A stretch of 64,000 nucleotides of DNA from Xenococcaceae cyanobacterium MO_167.B27 (GTDB lineage Bacteria > Cyanobacteriota > Cyanobacteriia > Cyanobacteriales > Xenococcaceae), in NCBI GenBank assembly GCA_030065935.1, contig JASJCP010000001.1, positions 1-64,000 of the forward strand, in the 5' to 3' direction. This document shows, in pieces, positions 1 through 13,217 of this stretch. The position numbers were made by a program, and so were the translations under genes. The notes beneath the pieces were generated by a model. The model saw only the letters and a list, made by a program, of their open reading frames with translations, was not told where the DNA came from and ran no database searches. Every line of letters begins with the position of its first letter. Position 1 is the stretch's first letter.

Positions 1-84
1 GAGGAGTTGGGAACGTTTCAGCGAATGGATGAACAGGGTAATCCCATAAGAGCAAAGTTTGCGACACTGATTGCACAAAAATAA
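1..84 (+). CDS. C-terminal end of an unidentified protein, truncated at window start (…EELGTFQRMDEQGNPIRAKFATLIAQK*)
   Basis: Open frame from base 1 to TAA at 82-84. Confidence 0.45.
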   Translation, partial: EELGTFQRMDEQGNPIRAKFATLIAQK

Positions 85-259
85 ATAGCTTTCCCCATAA
101 GTCTAGTATTTAAAGATGGGTCTGTGTGGCACTGGAAACTTTAAAGCTAGATGTTATTATTCCCTAAAATTTCTTACTTGCTACTTGTAACGGCTTCATA
201 GCAATAAGCTGAAACTTGAAGCTTTCCAATATTTTCGGTCTTATTATTAACTTTGAGTT

Positions 260-775
260 TCAAAACTGCAAATAGTGCATCAACTGCGAAACTATTTCAC
301 TATCCAGATTAAGACGCTGTTGTAAGTGGGCTATATTGCGATAATGTCCTTCTTGTTGGCGATTTTCAAAGATTGACTCAGCTAAATCCAGCTTTAATCG
401 GGGAATTTGGGCGATTTCTGCTACAGATGCTTGATTAATATTAATTCTTTCCGGGGAAAGGGGAGTGAAGGGGTCATAATAGCTAAATTGTAGAATTGGC
501 TCTAGGGGTAATAATCTATTAGGGGGAATACTAAGAGCAGCAGCTACATCTTCAATACAAAGTAATTTTAGTCCTTTTGCTACTAGTTCGACTAATAGTT
601 TTCCTTGATGAATCGAGATTCCTGGTAAGCGCAACCAATCGTCTATACTAGCTTGATTCACATCAATCTTGATGCCCAATTCTACAGCAATTTGTATTTC
701 TGTTAGGCTTTGAAAGCGATAGTAGGGGTCATTACGAATTTTATAGGCGATCGCTCTTTTTTGAAAGTTAAACAT
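260..775 (-). CDS. Helix-hairpin-helix (ComEA-like) domain protein
   Basis: Repeated 'ININQASVAEIAQIPRL' / 'IDVNQASIDDWLRLPGI' HhH motifs. Confidence 0.7.
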   Translation of the reverse strand: MFNFQKRAIAYKIRNDPYYRFQSLTEIQIAVELGIKIDVNQASIDDWLRLPGISIHQGKLLVELVAKGLKLLCIEDVAAALSIPPNRLLPLEPILQFSYYDPFTPLSPERININQASVAEIAQIPRLKLDLAESIFENRQQEGHYRNIAHLQQRLNLDSEIVSQLMHYLQF

Positions 776-913
776 TTAAACTTAGTCCAGTTTGAGGTAG
801 GTAATAGGTAAAACATTAAAGGGACGTTATATAAAACGTCCCCTGATAGAATATCCTATAGCCTAACAATTAATAATCAACTTTTCATCAATTATCAATT
901 ATCACGCTACCAA

Positions 914-3433
914 TTATTGATAAGCTTCTAGATCGATTTTGACAGGTTCAACACCCCAAATTTCCTTACAGTATTCTCGAATAGTGCGATCGCTGGAGAA
1001 TTTACCCATACGAGCGGAATTGAGGATCGACATTTTTGTCCATTGTTCCTGATCTTTATATGCTTCGCTCACTCGATCTTGACATTCTGAGTAAGCTTGA
1101 TAATCTGCTAACAGCATATAGGGGTCATGATAGAGCAAGGAGTCAACAATGGGTTTAAATAACTTTTGATCTCCGTGACTAAAGTCCCCTTTGGCAATAC
1201 GATTAATTACGCCCTGTATTTCGGGGTTACTTCGATAGTATTCCATTGGGTCATAGCCTTCTGCTTTCATAGCATAGACTTCTTCTGCGGTTAAACCAAA
1301 GAGGAAGAAGTTTTCAGCACCAGCTTCTTCGCGAATTTCAATATTGGCACCATCAAGAGTCCCAATAGTGAGTGCGCCATTCATGGCAAATTTCATATTA
1401 CCAGTACCAGAGGCTTCTTTTCCTGCGGTGGATACTTGTTCAGAGAGATCCGCAGCAGGATAGACTTTTTGTCCTAGAGATACCCTAAAATTCGGCAAAA
1501 AGACGACTTTGATGCGATTTCTGACATCTGGGTCTTTATTTACTACTTCTGCGACAGAATTAATCAATTTAATGATCAATTTTGCCATAAAGTAACCAGG
1601 TGCAGCTTTACCCCCAAAAATAAAGGTGCGAGGTACAATTTCTATATTGGGATTTTGTTTGATGCGGTTATAGATAGCAATAATATTTAGTACTGCTAGA
1701 TGTTGACGCTTGTATTCATGGATGCGTTTAACTTGCACATCAAAGATGGAATTGACATCAACATCAATATTGCGAGTTTTTTTGATGTAAGCAGCTAAAT
1801 GAGCTTTATTTTCCTGCTTAATTTCTCGCCAGCGCGCACAGAAAGCTGGATCGTCGATATATTTCTCGATACCGCGCATTTGGTCTAAATCTTTGAGCCA
1901 ACCATCGCCAATTTTTTCAGTGACTAATTCCGCGAGTTTGGGGTTACTCATTAGTATCCAACGACGGGGAGTGACACCATTGGTTTTATTGAAGAATTTG
2001 TCCGACCAAAGGCGAGCAAATGCTTTTAAAGTGTCTTTTTTGAGCAATTCTGTGTGTAATGCTGCTACTCCGTTGATAGCATGACTTCCTACACAAGCTA
2101 AGTTTGCCATGCGGACTTTTTTACCATCTCCTTCTTCGATGATAGAAAGTTCTTCAATCAAGTCTTCATCATCAGGAAACCAAGTACGGACATCTTCTAA
2201 GAAGCGGTGGTTAAGTTCATAGATAATTTCTAGGTGACGGGGTAGCAGCTTACCAAATAGATGAACTGACCATCTTTCTAATGCTTCTGGCATCAAAGTA
2301 TGGTTAGTATAAGCTAGGGTTTTCTGGGTAATATCCCAAGCTTGATCCCAGTAGATATCGTGTTCGTCGATCAACAAGCGCATTAATTCTGCTACTGCTA
2401 CTGCTGGATGAGTATCGTTGAGTTGAATAGCAGAACGCTCGTGGAAATTGGTTAAATCGGGATATAAATTCAGATGAACCCGAATTAAGTCTTGTAGGGA
2501 GGCGGAAACGAAGAAATATTGTTGCGCTAGACGTAATTCTTTCCCTTGGGGGGTATTATCGTTGGGATAGAGAACTTTAGAAATCGTCTCCGAACTCATT
2601 TTCTCTGCTACCGCATGGTCATAGTTACCTGCGTTAAAAGCTTCAAAGTTGAAAGATTCACTAGCTTCTGCTTTCCAGAGACGGAGAGAGTTTACAGTAT
2701 TAGTTTTGTATCCAGGGACAGGAGTATCAAAGGGAATAGCTTTTACTTCCCGTTCTGGTATCCAGCATACTTTATAGTGTCCTTTTTCGTCGTGATGGGC
2801 TTCTGTATAGCCTCCTAACCCGATTTCGACTGTATCTTCAGGACGAGCAATTTCCCAAGGATTACCATACATTAACCAATTATCTGGTACTTCTCCTTGC
2901 CAACCGTCTTGTAATACCTGGCGGAAAATCCCAAACTCATAACGAATACCATAACCTATAGCTGGCATTTCTAAATTTGCCAAAGAATCCAGGAAACAAG
3001 CTGCTAATCTCCCTAAACCACCATTTCCTAAACCTGGATCTGGTTCTTGTTCAGTAAGTTCTTCTAGGTCTAAATCCAATTCTGACAAGACTTGTTTCAT
3101 CTTGTCATACATCTCTAAGCTTAAGAGATTATTGGTTAGGTGACGACCCATTAAGAATTCAGCCGAGAGATAGGAAACAACTTTAACTTTTTCTCCACAG
3201 TAGGTACGTCCTGTTTTAATAAAGCGATGGAGTAGGCGATCGCGTACAGTGTAAGCCAGGGCGTAATAATAATCCATTAAAGAAGCACTGGTATGGTCTT
3301 TTCCTTGAACATAAAAGAGATTATCTAGAAAAGCTCGTTTGAGAGTTTCCAGACTCATTCCAGTGCGATCGTCTTCTACTTTGACGGTGGGACAAGAGTT
3401 GAGATCGATAGACTTTTGCGGTTGTGTTTGCAT
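914..3433 (-). CDS. glgP: Glycogen/maltodextrin phosphorylase
   Basis: 839 aa; 'EASGTGNMKFAMNGALTIGTLDGANIEI' PLP-site motif, 'NGVTPRRW'. Confidence 0.97.
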   Translation of the reverse strand: MQTQPQKSIDLNSCPTVKVEDDRTGMSLETLKRAFLDNLFYVQGKDHTSASLMDYYYALAYTVRDRLLHRFIKTGRTYCGEKVKVVSYLSAEFLMGRHLTNNLLSLEMYDKMKQVLSELDLDLEELTEQEPDPGLGNGGLGRLAACFLDSLANLEMPAIGYGIRYEFGIFRQVLQDGWQGEVPDNWLMYGNPWEIARPEDTVEIGLGGYTEAHHDEKGHYKVCWIPEREVKAIPFDTPVPGYKTNTVNSLRLWKAEASESFNFEAFNAGNYDHAVAEKMSSETISKVLYPNDNTPQGKELRLAQQYFFVSASLQDLIRVHLNLYPDLTNFHERSAIQLNDTHPAVAVAELMRLLIDEHDIYWDQAWDITQKTLAYTNHTLMPEALERWSVHLFGKLLPRHLEIIYELNHRFLEDVRTWFPDDEDLIEELSIIEEGDGKKVRMANLACVGSHAINGVAALHTELLKKDTLKAFARLWSDKFFNKTNGVTPRRWILMSNPKLAELVTEKIGDGWLKDLDQMRGIEKYIDDPAFCARWREIKQENKAHLAAYIKKTRNIDVDVNSIFDVQVKRIHEYKRQHLAVLNIIAIYNRIKQNPNIEIVPRTFIFGGKAAPGYFMAKLIIKLINSVAEVVNKDPDVRNRIKVVFLPNFRVSLGQKVYPAADLSEQVSTAGKEASGTGNMKFAMNGALTIGTLDGANIEIREEAGAENFFLFGLTAEEVYAMKAEGYDPMEYYRSNPEIQGVINRIAKGDFSHGDQKLFKPIVDSLLYHDPYMLLADYQAYSECQDRVSEAYKDQEQWTKMSILNSARMGKFSSDRTIREYCKEIWGVEPVKIDLEAYQ

Positions 3434-3532
3434 AATGATTTGTCTTTTCTTGATAGTTGATAGTTAATGGAGAAAAGTTACTGATACACAATAAATTACA
3501 TAGTGTCTTCAGATAACAGGGAACAAGTAAGC

Positions 3533-3590
3533 AGGTCACAGGTTATAGCTCACAGGTTATACAGATTATAGGTCACAGGTTATAGGCAAG
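3533..3590. repeat. Imperfect direct repeats of 'GGTCACAGGTTATA'
   Basis: caggtcacaggttatagctcacaggttatacagattataggtcacaggttatag. Confidence 0.6.
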
Positions 3591-3738
3591 CTGGTAAGCT
3601 TGTAACATCCTGAGAAAAAATTTATAGACAATTTTGTTTGGGTACTCAAGAGCCTATTTTTTTCTCCCTTGCTTCCCCCTGTATTCCCTCTGCTCCTCAT
3701 GTTCCCTTGCTTAGAAATAAAACAAGAGTTTAAGTGAT

Positions 3739-5127
<1,389 letters not shown>

Positions 5128-5288
5128 CTATTTCTAGGTTTGAACCCAATCCCCAATCCCTAATCACGTCCGCTCTATGACTACATAACTTCTCTCCCAG
5201 AGGCAGAATCCGCTTCCCGCCGATCTGGCAATCAGTTATCAACAATTAACAATTAACCACGCTCTCGGGCGTAAGCCTTGTGGGGATA

Positions 5289-6329
<1,041 letters not shown>

Positions 6330-6726
6330 TTATTGCTCCTTAGTGTGATTTCTTTTTAAAGAATTTTGTAAGTTAACCCGTTATCTTTCTAATTCCTAAT
6401 CTTTGTGGAGTGGCTTTATCTTTATTAAATCTGCAAATTCTATTTTTTTGCAGCAACTAAACCTTACAAATTACTTAATTGTCTAAATCTATATTAATTT
6501 CGGTAACAAATTCAGTAGTGATAAGTGCGATCGCCTATCTGGTAGGTTGCTCCTGTGCGGTCTTGGATGGGACATAAAACATTTATATGTATGAATTATA
6601 TTTTTTAGATGTATTTTTTGCATACTTCCTTGCTATTTGTAACTGTAATTGTCGAAACTAGAAATTAATTAAGTCAATATTAAAATCTGTAGAGAAACAA
6701 CTTTCCTTCTCAATATAAAAGAACAG

Positions 6727-6776
6727 AGTCCAAGGTACTCCGCCGTAAAACGACGGAAGCCTGCTTGGACTTCGTC
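6727..6776. repeat. Dispersed palindromic repeat copy
   Basis: agtccaaggtactccgccgtaaaacgacggaagcctgcttggacttcgtca; outer stem AGTCCAAG/CTTGGACT, inner CCGCCGT/ACGACGG. Confidence 0.7.
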
Positions 6777-6812
6777 ATAGTGAGCAGAATCAGTCTTGAG
6801 GACAGCGATCTC

Positions 6813-8030
6813 GTGAAGAATTCTTTAACTTTTCAAACAACACTCTACGAAGCCCATCTTGCAGCACAAAACCAAAACTGGTTTCAGGTGCATTACTATT
6901 TACAGCAACTATGTATCAGGAAAAGACCAGATGATTATTGTTCTCTAGAACCCCCTATTTTGGAAAAAGTCTTAAATTTAGCCTTAGAAGTTTTATTTAA
7001 AGGGGATTTTCAACAAAAATGGCGAATAAATAAATTTTTTCCTGTATTGGGTAAGCAGATAATTGTTCCCCTAATAAACATTTTGGAAGATGAAATCGTA
7101 GATTCGGAAGTACGTTGGTTTATAGTGCAGATTTTAGGGGAATTCCCCGAACCTTTAGTAGTAATAGCTTTAGCTCAACTGCTCCAAACAACAGAAGAAG
7201 AAGATTTAGCTGGCATCGCATCTCAAACCTTAGCTAAGATTGGCAACTCAGCCATTGACGTTTTAAGCAATCTTTCAGAGCAACCAAAACACCGTTTATT
7301 TGCTGTGTCTTCTTTGGCTCATATTCGTAGTCCCCAAACGATTCCCGCTCTTTTGAAAGTAACTGATGACCCCAAACCAGAAATCAGAGCGATCGTCATT
7401 GAAGCGTTAGGTAGTTTTCATACTCATCCTATCCCCTCCATACTGATTGCTGCTTTGAAAGACACCTCTAGTTTAGTGAGAAAAGAAGCGGTAACAGCTT
7501 TAGGATTTCGTCAAGATATGGCAACAGAATTAAATTTAGTGGAGCATCTGCAACCTTTACTTTATGACCTCAATAGTACTGTGTGTCATCAAACTGCGAT
7601 CGCATTGGGGCGAATGCAGCACAATAAATCAGCTACCGCTTTGTTTCAAGTCTTACAATCTCCCCATACTCCTGTTGACTTGCAATTAGTAATAGTTAGA
7701 GCCTTGGGATGGAGTGAAATTGAATTGGCTCTGGACTACTTACAACAAGCTTTAACGAAAGCAGAAAAATTAGTTTGTCAAGAAATTATTACTGTTTTAG
7801 GAAGAATATTAGAACCAAAATTAAAAGCTCAAGCCAGCAAGATTTTAATTGATTTTGCCCATGCTTACCCAGATAAAATTAGTGAGTATGAATTGAAAAC
7901 ATTATTAGCTACTTCTCTAGGAGAATTAGGACAAAAAGTAGCACAAGATACTCTAAAACAGTTAGAACAAGACCCAGAATCAAAAGTCAGGCTACACGCG
8001 ATCGCAGCTTTAAAGAAATTAGGACGCTAA
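6813..8030 (+). CDS. HEAT-repeat domain protein (possible GTG start; the ORF-track start lies inside a palindromic repeat)
   Basis: Tandem HEAT helices 'SSLVRKEAVTALGF', 'PEIRAIVIEALGS', 'SKVRLHAIAALKKLG'. Confidence 0.75.
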   Translation: MKNSLTFQTTLYEAHLAAQNQNWFQVHYYLQQLCIRKRPDDYCSLEPPILEKVLNLALEVLFKGDFQQKWRINKFFPVLGKQIIVPLINILEDEIVDSEVRWFIVQILGEFPEPLVVIALAQLLQTTEEEDLAGIASQTLAKIGNSAIDVLSNLSEQPKHRLFAVSSLAHIRSPQTIPALLKVTDDPKPEIRAIVIEALGSFHTHPIPSILIAALKDTSSLVRKEAVTALGFRQDMATELNLVEHLQPLLYDLNSTVCHQTAIALGRMQHNKSATALFQVLQSPHTPVDLQLVIVRALGWSEIELALDYLQQALTKAEKLVCQEIITVLGRILEPKLKAQASKILIDFAHAYPDKISEYELKTLLATSLGELGQKVAQDTLKQLEQDPESKVRLHAIAALKKLGR

Positions 8031-8269
8031 TTAATATCAAACTAATTATGAACCCATTAGCATCAAACAATACATAATTTGCTTTAACCTCTTGGAGTAT
8101 CTTCTAGACTTACAGCGAAAACAACACTAACCCTGTGATCCGTTGACTTATAGCGATCGCTGTAGTATCAAACCAATAATTTGAACGATCTCGCAGTGCT
8201 AGGCTTCGCACGTTCGCTTGTTTGGAATAATTCGGTTTTTGGTGAGCAAAGAATCTTTACTTGAAGCTT

Positions 8270-9034
8270 TTATCCTAAAAATAAAGGTTTATGTGCCTTA
8301 TTATCCGTTTCGGAAACTATTTTTTCTAAGTCTTTTGACCAAGCTTCCATTTTTTGCCAATAGTGCCAGTTGTCACAGTTTTGTTTAGGTTGAAAAATAT
8401 TTTCTAACAATTGCACGATAGACATTCCAGCCTCTATAGCAGCATTGAACATGGCTGCATAAAGCTCCTGAGAAACTTCTATGGTTTCCGATTCTGGAGC
8501 ATTTTTTTCGGCTTCTGGCTTGAGATGATGGCGAATAGTTTTAGCAGTGATTTTATGTGCGGAGATATTTTTAACTACGGATTTCCACGCCATAACCAAA
8601 TCCCCTTCAGCACAGGCTGCTAATTCTCGACATTGAGCTTCACATCTGGGCAAGATTTCAAAGCCAGCAGCCACAAGTTCTAAAATGACTTTAGAAGCAC
8701 GGATTAATCTATCTACGTACCAGTGGCTTTGATGTAGATATTCTTGACAGAAGTTTTTGTAAGTTCGACTGACATTTTTGTAAAGTTTCATGGCTTTAAT
8801 TTTGAAGGCGATTAAGCCAATACGGACAAAGCCAAAGGTATCGTTTTTAATTTGATGGATAAGTTCATTGATCTCGAAGTCACCAGCTATTTTGTCTTCT
8901 AGCTCAACTACATAATCGTGTAGTTCTTGGATATGTTGGGATTCTGAGATTTTTACATCTTCACCATAACTGTAGAAGGCGTTTGCTGGATTGGGTATGT
9001 AATCTCGGTTTAGTTGATAGGGATTTTTTTTCAT
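8270..9034 (-). CDS. Hypothetical protein, DUF3102/plasmid-type DNA-binding-like
   Basis: 'FVRIGLIAFKIKAMKLYKNVSRTYKNFCQEYLHQSHWYVDRLIRAS' HTH-like region. Confidence 0.5.
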   Translation of the reverse strand: MKKNPYQLNRDYIPNPANAFYSYGEDVKISESQHIQELHDYVVELEDKIAGDFEINELIHQIKNDTFGFVRIGLIAFKIKAMKLYKNVSRTYKNFCQEYLHQSHWYVDRLIRASKVILELVAAGFEILPRCEAQCRELAACAEGDLVMAWKSVVKNISAHKITAKTIRHHLKPEAEKNAPESETIEVSQELYAAMFNAAIEAGMSIVQLLENIFQPKQNCDNWHYWQKMEAWSKDLEKIVSETDNKAHKPLFLG

Positions 9035-9311
9035 TTGAGGATTGTTGTGCTATGTTGCAATGGTTGTCTTAGGAATGGTTTTTGGTTTATATTTGTATGT
9101 GAATAAATAATGTTGAATTTTATTCAATATTTTTGGCAATCAAATGATTGTTAGTCTTGATAACTTCAATCATCTTGTATCTTATTTAAGATAATACAAT
9201 GAATAGTGTGTCCACTAATTATTAGAGGGATTTATTTAACATTTATTCATAATTTAGTTATTGAAACTGATTAACTTTGACAAAAGTGTTTATGGGCGGT
9301 TTGAGCGATTC

Positions 9312-9494
9312 ATGAGTAATCCTAAAGGAAACCCAAATATTAAGGAATATGGATTTAAGACGGACAGAGAAGAATCACTGACTGCTAAATTGTCTATGAG
9401 AGTTACTCCATCGATGCTTAGTGAACTTAAAAAGAAAGATAATTGGCAAGAATTTGTGAGGCAGGCGATCGCAGAGAAATTGGAATCAGCATAA
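9312..9494 (+). CDS. Small 'MSNPKGNPN' protein, probable ribbon-helix-helix-like
   Basis: MSNPKGNPNIKEYGFKTDREESLTAKLSMRVTPSMLSELKKKDNWQEFVRQAIAEKLESA. Confidence 0.55.
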   Translation: MSNPKGNPNIKEYGFKTDREESLTAKLSMRVTPSMLSELKKKDNWQEFVRQAIAEKLESA

Positions 9495-9774
9495 TTTAAG
9501 AAAAATATTATATATATCAACAATTAAAAGCAGCATAACTATTCTTAAGATTTGACTATATTGGGTTTTGCTTTGGGCTACCCAAACTACAATATCTGCA
9601 AGCTTACTGGGTTTTTTATTAGTCAGAACTTTTAAGAATAATTTGGTTTTTGGTGGGCAAATAATTTATTTGTAAAACACTCTTTATGTATTGCATTTTG
9701 CCCACCCTACTCCTAAATTTTCCGTATTAACATCGCCTTTTGTCGCTATGTCTGTAAGTAAAGGAGTTATCAAA

Positions 9775-10959
9775 ATGGCACTACGGAAAAAACTTGTTCT
9801 ACTAATTGCAACTACCTTATCAGTCATCATTGCTGTTGAAGCTAGCATATTAAGCCAAGCAGCCTATAGTACAGCCTTTACCCCAACCCCTGTTATTTTT
9901 GATGATGATGGTAGTCCAGACGGTTTTGCAGCATTAGCTTACCTGCTCGCCAATCCTAAATTTGATATCCAAGCAATTACTATGTCTCATGGGGTAGCAC
10001 GACCAGAAAGTGAGAGCTTTCAAACAGGTCTGAAACAGTTGTTAGGTCGATTAGATGCTACAGATATTCCCGTAGGAATTGGTAGTGCGTTGCCATTGTC
10101 AGGAAATAATGCTTTCCCAGGATTTATTCGTAATAACGCAGACAATTTTTATGCTCCCTTTATAAATATCCCAGAGACATTGCCAGACCTTGAATTTACC
10201 ACTGCTGCCGAACTAATTGTCGAAACAGTTAACAACTCACCTGAGCCAGTAGCCATCCTTTCAATGGGGTCGCTGACCAATATTGCTGAAGCCTTAAGAA
10301 TTGATCCCTCAATCGTCGATAACATTTCAGTTTTGCAAACTATGGGAGGTGCGGTATTTGTCCCAGGTAATTTAGAAGTGACCTCTGAACCGCCTTTTTC
10401 CACCAATAAAGTTGCCGAGTTTAATATCTGGGTTGATCCCTTAGCAGCAGCAGAAGTGTTTGAAGCAGGAGCAAGAGGATTGAAGATTCAAATGATGCCG
10501 TTAGATGCCACAAATCAGATTGAATTTACCCGAGAGGATTACCAAGCCTGGCTAGACTTTGGCACGCCAGAAAGTACTGTAGCTGCGGAGTTTCTAGATT
10601 TTTTCCTAGTAGTAGTCGGTGATGATCTCAATCCTAATCCGTTGTGGGATATGGTTGCTGCGGTGAATCTAAGTGAAACTGATTTTTCTAAGGAAGTACC
10701 CTTACACATCGAGATTAATGTAGATTCGCCTCCGAGTAAAAGTCAGGGACAAACGGTTGCTGTGGAAGGATTGCCTCCCAATGCCTTAGTTTCTCTTGAT
10801 GCTAGTTTTGACCATCTCCCCTTTGATGCTAGTGAGCTATTTTCTGTCTTAGCACCCCCCTCTACAGCAATACCTGAACCAGATTCTCTTTTGGCACTTT
10901 TAATAATGGGGGTATTAGGTGTGAAGATTTCTAGAGAAAGGTCAAAGGAAAATCTATAA
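9775..10959 (+). CDS. Inosine/uridine-preferring nucleoside hydrolase family protein with signal peptide and C-terminal PEP-CTERM-like sorting signal
   Basis: 'PVIFDDDGSPDGFAALAYLL' (IUNH-like), 'ILSMGSLTNIAEAL'; C-term 'IPEPDSLLALLIMGVLGVKISRERSKEN'. Confidence 0.8.
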   Translation: MALRKKLVLLIATTLSVIIAVEASILSQAAYSTAFTPTPVIFDDDGSPDGFAALAYLLANPKFDIQAITMSHGVARPESESFQTGLKQLLGRLDATDIPVGIGSALPLSGNNAFPGFIRNNADNFYAPFINIPETLPDLEFTTAAELIVETVNNSPEPVAILSMGSLTNIAEALRIDPSIVDNISVLQTMGGAVFVPGNLEVTSEPPFSTNKVAEFNIWVDPLAAAEVFEAGARGLKIQMMPLDATNQIEFTREDYQAWLDFGTPESTVAAEFLDFFLVVVGDDLNPNPLWDMVAAVNLSETDFSKEVPLHIEINVDSPPSKSQGQTVAVEGLPPNALVSLDASFDHLPFDASELFSVLAPPSTAIPEPDSLLALLIMGVLGVKISRERSKENL

Positions 10960-11151
10960 GTGCATTCAAAATATTCTTTAATTGCATCAGGGTAATTATT
11001 TTGTATTAATTCATACAAAAATTATTGTAGCTAGAGAAAATATTTAAGTATTAAGATGGTATTTTCTTTCAGTTAAGAAAATAACAGAAAGAATATTCAA
11101 GGTTTGCTATATCAGCAATTCCTTAATTTTAGGTGTGAGGAAAAAGTACCA

Positions 11152-12753
11152 ATGATATCTAAGATCAAACCTTCTGTGCTGAGTAGTTCAGCATTAGTTG
11201 GAGCAGCATTGTTCATGTCTGGTAGTGTAGTATCTGCTCAAGAGCGAGATTTATCAGACTATTATTTAGACTCTCTAGAATATATCGATCCCCTCTATGG
11301 CAATGGAGACGATTTAACTAGTGATTCGATGAGTCAGGTGACAAACGTCAATCAGTTAAGAGATGTCTCTTTTGAGAGTTGGGCTTATGAAGCATTACGC
11401 AGCTTGGTAGATCGTTATGGTTGTATTGCAGGTTATCCCAATCAGAGCTATCGAGGAAATAAAGCTTTATCTCGCTATGAATTTGCAGCAGGGTTAAATA
11501 GCTGCCTCAATCAAATCGAACGTTTAATTGCTTCTTCGGAAGCGGTGATTAGAGAAGATATTGAGACTATCAATCGCTTAACCCAAGAATTTGAGGCGGA
11601 ATTAGCTGCTATCGATGGCAGAATTGATAGTCTCGAAAGTCGTACTGCTTTCCTAGAAGATAATAGTTTTTCTACCACTACTAAACTCCAAGGGGAAGTA
11701 GCTTTTACTCTAGCTCAAGCCTTTGGGGATGATTTTGATTCTCAAGTAGTCTTTACCGATAAAATCCGACTCCAACTAGTCAGTAGTTTTACAGGAAAAG
11801 ACTCTTTAATTACTCGCTTGACTGCTGGTAATATTGCCAACTCTTTCCAAGATGAAACAGGAACAAGAGAGGGTCGTTTCGCCCATGATGGACCAGGAGG
11901 AAACAATGTTGTTGTTGACCGCTTACACTACAACTTCAACGTTGGTAAGCTGAAAATCACGACAATGGCGGTTTTAGCTGCACACCATTTCTATGCAGAT
12001 GTTTTCAACGATGGATTAAATACTGGTGGTGGTGCTAATGGTGCTTTAACTCGCTTCTCAGAAAGGAGTCCTATATATCGTCATGGTATCTCTCGTTCTT
12101 CTACTGGTATCGGCTTACGATATAGTTTCGGTAAGATAGCAGAAATCTCTGCTGGTTACATTGCTCCTAATGGTAGCAATCCTAGTGAGGGTGCTGGTTT
12201 ATTTAACGGTACATACTCTGCTCTGGGTCAGGTGGTACTTAAGCCTGTAGATTCTGTTAAGCTTGGTGTTACTTACTTGCGTGGTTATGATACTACTGGT
12301 GGTACTACTCTCTGGGGTGGTACGGGAACTAACCTTGCTAATAGCAGTTTAGGCGCGCCTACCACTAACGATACTATTGGTGGTCAATTCCAATGGGATA
12401 TAACTTCTGGTATTAGTTTGCGGGGTTGGTTTAGTTACACTGACGTTGATACTGTTGATGATAATAGTGAAAAAGAAATTCTTAACTATGCAGGTGCTTT
12501 AGTATTTCCTGACTTGGGTAAAGAGGGTAACTTGGGTGCAGTTATTGTTGGTGCAGAACCTTACGTTACTCAAATTAACGATGATGATCCTGAAGATGAT
12601 AATGTACCCTTTCACATCGAAGCTTTCTACAGATATCAACTCAATGACAATATATCTATCACTCCTGGTGTCGTCTGGCTCACTAGTCCTAACCAAAGTA
12701 ATGACAATGATGATATCTTCATCGCTGCGTTAAGAACTACATTCAAGTTCTAA
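11152..12753 (+). CDS. Cyanobacterial SLH-domain OprB-type porin
   Basis: Signal peptide, SLH motif 'SWAYEALRSLVDRYGCIAGYPNQSYRGNKALSRYEFAAGLNSCLNQ', beta-barrel ending in F. Confidence 0.9.
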   Translation: MISKIKPSVLSSSALVGAALFMSGSVVSAQERDLSDYYLDSLEYIDPLYGNGDDLTSDSMSQVTNVNQLRDVSFESWAYEALRSLVDRYGCIAGYPNQSYRGNKALSRYEFAAGLNSCLNQIERLIASSEAVIREDIETINRLTQEFEAELAAIDGRIDSLESRTAFLEDNSFSTTTKLQGEVAFTLAQAFGDDFDSQVVFTDKIRLQLVSSFTGKDSLITRLTAGNIANSFQDETGTREGRFAHDGPGGNNVVVDRLHYNFNVGKLKITTMAVLAAHHFYADVFNDGLNTGGGANGALTRFSERSPIYRHGISRSSTGIGLRYSFGKIAEISAGYIAPNGSNPSEGAGLFNGTYSALGQVVLKPVDSVKLGVTYLRGYDTTGGTTLWGGTGTNLANSSLGAPTTNDTIGGQFQWDITSGISLRGWFSYTDVDTVDDNSEKEILNYAGALVFPDLGKEGNLGAVIVGAEPYVTQINDDDPEDDNVPFHIEAFYRYQLNDNISITPGVVWLTSPNQSNDNDDIFIAALRTTFKF

Positions 12754-12904
12754 ATTTTAATAGTTTGGGTATTCCCAAGGATTCTGAATTCTGGATTCTG
12801 GATGAGGAAGGATAAATACCTACTTGCTACTTGATATTTATCCTATAATCTGCCGTAAAATGAATTTTACGTCTCAAACAATCAAGTCTATTAAAATAGA
12901 CTAA

Positions 12905-13217
12905 AAGCTTTATTATTATTCGGTTTGAAGCGATTTACTATCACCAGACTCCGAAATTGATTTCCTGGGAGATCGTAATTCTTATCTTGCCTCACAGTCA
13001 ATCACCCGACTCTCATCCTACGGATAGAGAGCGGGCTTGCTAAACCCAGTTAGCAACTAAGGATTGCACTACAGCATGAGCCTAATTCTGATACGCACTT
13101 CCGAACTTCTCCCTCGTTCGGACAAACTGCAAGACTACTGGGAGTAGTCGCTTTAAGAGAGGACATTTTGGATTAGGTGCTGGAAGGGACACACAACTAA
13201 TATTAGGGGTTATACCC
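12905..13217 (+). ncRNA. Candidate omega-RNA (HEARO-like) upstream of isrB; boundaries approximate
   Basis: Structured noncoding segment abutting the isrB ATG: TCCGAAC…GTTCGGA, ACTACTGGGAGTAGT, CCTAATTC…GGATTAGG, ending GGGGTTATACCC. Confidence 0.6.

Noticed and set aside
1893-2818. Plus-strand ORFs inside glgP
   Set aside because: Antisense shadows of a strong CDS
6531-6538. GCGATCGC palindromes throughout as a novel motif
   Set aside because: This is the known cyanobacterial HIP1 sequence
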